DNA of 64,000 nucleotides from Tanypteryx hageni (Eukaryota; Arthropoda; Insecta; Odonata; Petaluridae): the NCBI GenBank assembly GCA_028673005.1, contig CM054114.1:11005108-11069107 (forward strand), written 5' to 3'. This document shows positions 57,991 through 64,000 of this stretch, in pieces. The notes below the pieces were generated by a model that did no database searches, was not told the origin of the DNA, and saw only the letters and a program-made list of their open reading frames with translations. Positions within the stretch are counted from its first letter, which is position 1; each line of letters begins with the position of its first letter. Position numbers and translations under genes: made by a program.

Positions 57991-59108
57991 TTGTCGGAAT
58001 GCTATGTGATTCAATTTACCGACATTGTACCAGTGAAGTAGCCAAGCATTTTTTATACAACATCAATGCAGTGAATCATTAGAGAGAAATGCCATTTTCC
58101 CTCTTATTGTTATTCTATACAAGAAAATCTTTTGATCGCTTATGTCTATGCCCAATTTTATTATTTTCCTCCTAGAAAATCTGGAGACAAACTGGACAGG
58201 GTAAGCAGTTCAGCACTGAATTCAAGTTTGAAGATAATGTTGCCATTTCGCTTGCAGAGCAGAACTTTTCCCCACCTACTTTGTATTTCTAGGATACTCT
58301 GGGTCTTATTTCATATCATTGGCTGCAGTCAATGGATAGTGAAACACCCGATTCTCCTGGACTGTTTAAGCTCCTCTTAAATCTCGTATGCATAGTTCCA
58401 ACGTCAAGGGCATGCTCGAAAAAGAATGATAAAGAACGATACGGTACACCATTTGTGATGGATTACAGGACATGAGAGTATTGCAACACTAAATCACTTC
58501 CTCCAGAGTAGATTACATTTCATGCACCCTAAAACATAGAGCATTGTTTGTCAATGATGGAGTACAAAGGCAAAAAATTTACAAATTTAGTTTGGAAAAA
58601 ATATCCCATAATTATTAGATAAGATCTTTTCTATTTTATCATAAATATCTGATTTCTAACTTAGTTTTGAAATAATTCTATAGAAATTATAGCGTAAAAC
58701 TTGCTAAATGTATTTCTGCCATGGTATTATCCTACTGTTCTTTATTTAGGACACTGAGTTTTACAATCTTGATAAACCAAATCATTTTAAAACTAACGTT
58801 TTCCACTGATATAGTGGAACATTTTCACTTATTAACAAAGCGTCAGCAAGATATTATTAATATAATTTTAGAATTACTTCATTTTAACTAAACATTTCAT
58901 AGATTGTGAAAAATTAATCGAACAAATTATATAAACTGGTCCACAACTTCACAAAAGAATAAAGTCATATCTAAAGAATCTCTGCAGCGTGCTACTACAT
59001 AATGAGAATGACATAACTACCTTTAATTGAAAACGCATCCGACCTACATATAGGCCATTATGATGATAAGTCATCGGCGCTGGATCTAATGCAGGCGAAA
59101 TTTGGCAG

Positions 59109-59261
59109 ATGCGCGCGCCATAAGCATAATACTGTATTTCAAAGGTGGAATAGACAACAGAAAATAGTTGATTGGATTTTGAACCTTGAGAAGAAAAAAA
59201 TCCTGTACTTGACCAGGAATCAAAGTTCACATTTGTGATCAGGCTTATGCGCACGCGCATA
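59109..59261. repeat. small inverted repeat
   Basis: GATGCGCGCGCCATAAGC (59109-59126) is mirrored by GGCTTATGCGCACGCGCAT (59242-59260) around a 115-bp AT-rich centre. It could be a nested MITE or part of the surrounding pogo-type element. Confidence 0.5.
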
Positions 59262-59521
59262 AAAACTATATTTTCCAACATTCCATCTTGGATTGAATTT
59301 TAGTACGGGTAAGAAAAATAGAAGATATCTTTGGTCGCAATTATACGGCGAGTATTAATTTTTCGGTTAAGATTTTAGGGAAAAATATCGCCTTACAAGG
59401 GCAAATACGGTACATTTTTCATAATATTTAGAAAAACTTTTTGATTTATATTTTAAATTATTAAGGTAAAGATTTAATAAATGTGTGTCGTTGTACACCT
59501 AATTTGTCTTTTGATGAATAA

Positions 59522-59752
59522 AAATAGGAGAAAAGCGAATGACTGTAGTGATCATAAGGAAGGGAAAAGGAAACTGCATCGGAGATTACCTGAATTAAAG
59601 ACCTGTTACGGAGAAAACTGTAAGAGAAAAGAAAGGAAAACAGACGAATTGAGAGGAAGGAGCCATCGAGGAATGCAGAAGATTGCGGATAATAGGAGTA
59701 TGTGGAGAAACAGGTCTAGCCATTAACAATCACGGGTCTGTCTACGGACAGA
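59522..59752 (+). pseudogene. RTE-type LINE 3' terminal fragment
   Basis: An open stretch ends MQKIADNRSMWRNRSSH, then stop, followed by AATCACGGGTCTGTCTACGG. The LINE at 40.68-41.37 kb ends IKRTAENKSIWRTRFNH, then stop, then AATCACGGACCTGTCTACGG. The first part (KANDCSDH..., LPELKTC...) is the frame-shifted relative of RKANWVGHYLRR...DVLERKL. The ATG-repeat tail is lost. Severely 5'-truncated and decayed. Confidence 0.75.
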
Positions 59753-59755
59753 AAA

Positions 59756-60040
59756 GAATTTTTAATGACGACTCACATAAATATAATAATACTTTTATCT
59801 ATTCTCGCAGGAAAAATACATTATTGTGTATTTACATAACTGTTTTAGTCCCTCGCAACGTGCAATTTTATAAAATTAACCCAAAGTGATTATTATAGCA
59901 GATTTTTAACACAAATGTTCTTTATCTCAATTACAACATAGTGAATCATACAAAAACCCATCCATATTCTTTTTTATTACTTAGGCTGAAATTTTAAAAT
60001 GGTGCAATGTAATATATCGCTTTAAATATACGCATTTCTT
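59756..60040. other. AT-rich spacer
   Basis: Nothing recognisable. Confidence 0.55.
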
Positions 60041-60640
60041 TCTATAAAAATGCATCGCTCGCGCGAGACTGCGACGTCTCCGTCTTTCTCTTCCTCTCGT
60101 GGGAGGAATCTCTCTTCCGTGACCGCATTCCGAAGCAGGTGCTCCTTGCAGAGAGCCCCTCCCCCTACCATTTCCCCCCAATCCCACCTCCCGTCCATCC
60201 TCTCCCGCCCCTCGCACCACAGCCGCACGCATTCGGTGCACGCCGAGGAGTTGCACCAGCGGCACCGAGTATCTCTCACTCTCTCCGCTGATATTTCTTT
60301 TTTCTCTCTCTCCGTCCAACCTCTCGGCATGCAGCACGTCTCTTTGGCTCCTCCCACAGACTCCCCTCTCTTTTTTCCTCTCTCTCTCCGCGTTCCTCTC
60401 TCCGTCCGCATCATACGCAAAGTCCCCTTAGCATAGAGAAAAGGAGATGGAATTCCGTCCGGAACGGGTAGTGTTCGATTGCCGATATTCAAATTCAATG
60501 CCGCCGACCGGTTTTCGTTTCCCTGCGGAATTTATGACGTTTGAGGGATATTGGTTCTTCTGATAGATGGAAAAATCTTGGTTTCTAATTGCGGTTCATC
60601 TGCGCGGCTCATTATTCGAGCGCAGTCTGCCTAATAAATA
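60041..60640. promoter_or_regulatory. CpG- and CT-rich block
   Basis: It begins with GCGCGAGACTGCGACGTCTC, continues as C/T-biased plus strand (60.09-60.41 kb) and ends in CpG-containing DNA at 60.45-60.63 kb. Frames of about 120-160 codons on both strands are compositional and have no domain. It is the same kind of block as at 14.6, 21.5, 38.0 and 53.2 kb. Confidence 0.35.
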
Positions 60641-61320
60641 CCTTTTCCAAGATTTTAAGCTTTTATTACGCTTTAAGAAAACTTCCAATAAATTAAAAAT
60701 ATGCAACTGGAATTCTATTTCTGTTACAATTATGTAAACATATTCGAATTTTTAATGTCATGGCAACTCAGGATAAGATTTGATTCCAGAGTCGAGTAAA
60801 TTATTTGGTAAATTTCTTCGTCAAATTTGATTTTTCCTGTTAAGTATATCAAAAATATATAACTTTTCATAATTAAATAACGCATTACAATTAGATGAAA
60901 TGCTATTACGCCCAACTTGAATTACAGTATAAAGTTTTCAATGAATAACAGTTTATTAACATCGGGAAATAATTTTAAATTCCCTCAACAATTTATCCGA
61001 CAAGAAAAATGCACAACAAGTTACATGAAATTTCGTAAATCATATTAAAACCTGAATATGAAGTTGAATAAATTCCTAGATGTGCATCAAGAACAAAACC
61101 TTTTTATTTTAATGGCATTAGCTTCCGCAATATTAGTTGGAACATATTCAAATTATTTTGGAAATGTTGCGGCATTGTTTCAAGATGATGAAAAATAGAT
61201 CAAAGAGCGTAATGCCGGGCGCATAATCGGTCATTCGAAACACGTGAGTCAATACCAACTTCTCCTTACTTAAAAAAAGACTTAAATGTTAGTAAAACTG
61301 TTAAAACGAAACCCAAGCTT
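60641..61320. other. AT-rich spacer
   Basis: No gene or bounded repeat seen. Confidence 0.55.
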
Positions 61321-61324
61321 GTTT

Positions 61325-61880
61325 GCTCAGGTCTTCTTTTCTCTCTCCGAATTCCCTTCCTCCCGTCCTCCTCCCTTTTCCCTCTCTCTCCCTCAGTTCT
61401 TCCCTCTCTCCTCCCTTACCCATTCTCCGCCCCTCTCTTCCTCTCATCTCTCCGCCCCTCCTCTACCTTTCCTCCGCCCCCATCGCTGCCTCCTTTGTCT
61501 TCCCTTCCACTTCTACCTCTGCCACCCTCCTCCCTCCTCCTCCCCGACACCCAAACACCCTCCCCCGCAACTCCCAAAAGCATTCCCGGCTACCAAACCA
61601 TTCCGAAGTTGAAATTCCCTCCCCATGCAGAAAAAGCAAGTTTTTTATTATTATCTCTTTATCCCACAAATTTTGCTTGTCCTATCTTCTCATCTTGCAT
61701 TCTCTCTCCCTCTCCCAGTCTCTCTCTTCTTCTTCGTTCCGCTCAATTCTCCCTCTCCCCGCATTCCCGTCTCTTCTCCCTCCCATCTTGCTCTCCACTC
61801 CCTTTCTTATCTCTCTCTCTCTCTCCCACTTCCTCTCTTTCTCTCTCCATTTCACTCTTATTGTCAAACTTCTCCTAAAT
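61325..61880. repeat. CT-rich low-complexity tract
   Basis: The plus strand is mostly C and T for about 550 bp, with (TC)n runs near 61811-61860. The 282-codon frame 61323-62171 over it is Ser/Pro/Leu-rich in its first two thirds and has no recognisable domain in the remainder. Confidence 0.75.
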
Positions 61881-63720
61881 TCAACCCTTTCTTTTCTCAA
61901 TTTCCTTTCATTATTGTTCAGTTTCTCATTTCTCGAGACCATCACAGGCTTTATCTTAACAAAATTAGTGTCGATCTTCTCGGCCATTTTTTATCACCCA
62001 ATCTATATCACATTTGCGAGAGCAGTATTTCTTAAGCATCCAATGCGTATTCCTAGCTTTGGCTTTACTTGGCGTCGTATTTCTGTTTGCATGATTGCCA
62101 TTGACAAAGTTCTTACTATTTTTCTCTCCACCATCGTATTACTCCCCTCTCCAAGGCCAATTCTATTCTAACTTAATTTTTCTCCAATTCTATTGGCGAT
62201 TATCGGTTATTTTCGTTTTCATTTTCGTCACTTAACTTATTTTCACCTCCCTTTTCAGCATGTTCTTTTCGCCCTTTCTCTCTCCATTCTTCTTCCACTA
62301 TTTTATTCGTTCTTACACTTTTAGACAAGCATGAAATAAAAGATATCTATTCAAACCATGAATTTTTCGTTTATTTTATGGAGAAAATGTTAAATAACGT
62401 GTCCAAACGCATTAACTACTATGTTCTCCATTTGAAGATGTTTACTTTATTGTGGTTATTTTTACTCGTTCAGTTGAAAGTAAGACTAGCAATGACATCC
62501 AATAGTTCTGCAGAGAATTTGCTTACTTGTGAATTTTTAATTGAATTTTTGCAATTGTTGCGGTGCAAACAAACGAGAAAACCAAAAGAATATGCTTGCT
62601 AGTAGTGTGCATTTGAAAGTTTCACCAACTACACTTTCATATTTTTTAGTAAGCAATTCAGTTAAATGTTTTTACTTGAAATAGTTTTATTGGTAGTTTT
62701 GTTTGAGCTAATCTCGTAAAATAATTTATTCTTTCACAAATACTTAAGTTATTAGATCAGAAATTGTGATGGGTCTTTAGGGATTTTGGAAAGTCTCATC
62801 TATAAAAAAGTCCTCTTTTTACGTGGCATTTGAAAAGACAGAAATCAAGAGAAATTTCTATAGGCGGTGTAAGAGCAACTCTTGTTATGAAAATGGTTTA
62901 CTTGTTAGTAAACCATAATAGCAATCGGTATATTTTGTTCCAACAGAATGAATACGTCCTCTAAAAAGCAGTGATCAAGATTAGAAAAGATAGAACTAAA
63001 TTTGCCACAAACTCATGTTATAGCGCAATAAAATCAACACATGTGGAGTAGATAAATTAGACTGGAATTTCTAAAAATATTGCATGAGATTTCTAAGCAA
63101 TTAGTGGTATTTCCCTGTTTACAATCGCCATTGATGCGTCGATAGTCAGCGTTTGGTTATTACATTCATTCTAAAATGTTAATATTCTTCTGTTAGCATT
63201 TAGGCAAATTGTTATATAATCTTATCTAAAAAGACACCCAAAAGTCTATCATAAAACATTAAAGGTCGCAGTACTCGCAACTACATGCTGTTTGATGTTT
63301 GGCCATTTCTTAGAGAGGGAGCTTTAAGGAAAACCGAGAAAATAAGCTATGTGTAAGATAAATATTAGAACACAATGCAAGAAGCACAATGTGAGATTAG
63401 ATGCAGTATGACTTCAGGAATGGCATAATTAAAATTTAATTCTTTGCTTCCTTCATTTCATCAGTTTTCGTCGATGTAAATAACTGTAGGCCAATACATA
63501 ATATACATGACATTTACCAAGGTCCCCGATTGAAATTAAAAAACGTAATTATGTGGTAATTATGAGGTAATTTTATTAGCATTCATTATTGATAAGAAAT
63601 TTTATAATTATAAAGATATTTTGAACCATTTTGATGCAAAGTTAATAAAAATAAATATTAGGCATTTCATGGATCAATGTTCACAGTAATAGAAATTAAA
63701 TAGCATTTTTTATTTCTGCG
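61881..63720. other. AT-rich DNA without a recognisable gene
   Basis: T-rich then AT-rich. The 74-codon frame 62378-62602 has no known motif. No bounded repeat seen. Confidence 0.5.
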
Positions 63721-64000
63721 AATTTTCCGTTCCATCGCTCGTTTACTCGTGTATTCTGCTTTATCTTTCACCTTTCCTCCCCTCATTCTTATGACATTCT
63801 TACATTTTCTGCTCACTCTTTTTGGCGAGGTATTTCTCTGCCACTTCGCTCCTAAATTATGCTACTCTCTTTTTCCTACGGTATTCACTCTTCATCATTC
63901 CGCTGCTTATCTCTAGAGCAATTCGTAGAAGCAAGCGTACGTGGCAAAATTTTTATATTTTTGAATAGTTTCCTAGTCCCTCCCTCCCTCTCGCTCCTCC
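63721..64000. other. pyrimidine-rich window end
   Basis: CpG reappears and pyrimidines increase towards a CCCTCCCTCCCTC run at the window's edge, so another CT-rich block may continue beyond it. Confidence 0.4.

Larger units (their letters stand above)
57138..59410. mobile_element. decayed pogo/Tigger-type element without readable transposase
   Basis: The left end CCGTTTTTGTCCGATTATAG then GCGACC, followed by GAGTATAAGGCGACCC, is mirrored at the right: reverse complement CCGTATTTGCCCTTGTAAGG, then further in GCCGTATAATTGCGACC. TA flanks both ends (57136-57137 and 59411-59412). The double 'TATAAGGCGACC' subterminal motif matches the architecture of the pogo-like element at 27.2-29.3 kb and of a widespread metazoan family with ends like CCGTATTTTTCGGACTATAAG. 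A SINE remnant and a small inverted repeat lie inside. No transposase segment could be read. Confidence 0.5.

Noticed and set aside
61323..62171. 282-codon plus-strand open frame
   Set aside because: Mostly a compositional product of a polypyrimidine tract. All three plus frames are open over the same stretch, which indicates lack of stops from composition rather than coding.
1..64000. CRISPR arrays, prokaryotic operons, conserved animal microRNAs
   Set aside because: No regularly spaced short direct repeats with unique spacers were seen, the sequence is plainly eukaryotic, and a visual check for a few well-known microRNA sequences found none. A systematic search was not possible.

Overview
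This 64 kb window is eukaryotic nuclear DNA, most likely from an arthropod and probably an insect with a large, repeat-rich genome. It is AT-rich and has no prokaryote-style gene packing. Its only recognisable coding sequences belong to transposable elements: RTE-type LINEs, a pogo/Tigger-like DDE transposon, hAT elements, a possible piggyBac remnant and tRNA-derived SINEs. The species assignment is an inference from repeat types and base composition. I could not recognise a single host protein-coding exon, so the window looks intergenic or intronic.

Layout. 1-14.5 kb is AT-rich DNA holding LINE wreckage (about 4.0, 5.7-6.6, 8.6-9.2 and 10.2-11.0 kb), two MITEs (4.8 and 7.1 kb), a hAT MITE (9.4 kb) and a SINE-like repeat (9.9-10.2 kb). 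14.6-26.6 kb changes character: blocks rich in CpG alternate with long one-sided polypyrimidine or polypurine tracts, including a 13-bp minisatellite and a 101-bp palindrome with an E-box at its centre. No convincing exon is visible there, and it is the best candidate for promoter or regulatory DNA. 27.2-29.3 kb is a near-complete but broken pogo-like transposon. It is followed by two hAT elements with perfect 8-bp target duplications (29.8-30.5 and 31.1-31.3 kb).

34.0-36.8 kb is a patchwork of microsatellites, a Penelope-like or ribozyme-like motif and a second copy of the SINE-like repeat. 37.3-37.9 kb is another hAT element. 39.3-42.3 kb appears to be a decayed Tc1/pogo-type transposon carrying a younger, 5'-truncated LINE with a 10-bp target duplication. 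43.8-44.1 kb is a complete tRNA-derived SINE with a 9-bp target duplication. 47.8-51.1 kb is the best gene in the window: a full-length RTE-type LINE on the minus strand, with one intact 1022-codon endonuclease/reverse-transcriptase ORF and a 10-bp target duplication. The remainder holds a hairpin MITE related to the one at 7.1 kb, a GC-rich block (53.2-53.9 kb), a hAT MITE, a decayed pogo-type element with a SINE remnant inside, a further LINE tail, and CpG/CT-rich blocks at 60-62 kb.

How the parts relate. The LINEs supply the endonuclease and reverse transcriptase that could also mobilise the SINEs, whose target duplications are of similar length. The hAT, pogo and MITE copies are non-autonomous or dead here and depend on transposases encoded elsewhere. 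I found no CRISPR array, rRNA gene, bona fide tRNA gene or clearly new multi-gene system. The most useful results are several precisely bounded transposable elements and the unexplained CpG/polypyrimidine domain.
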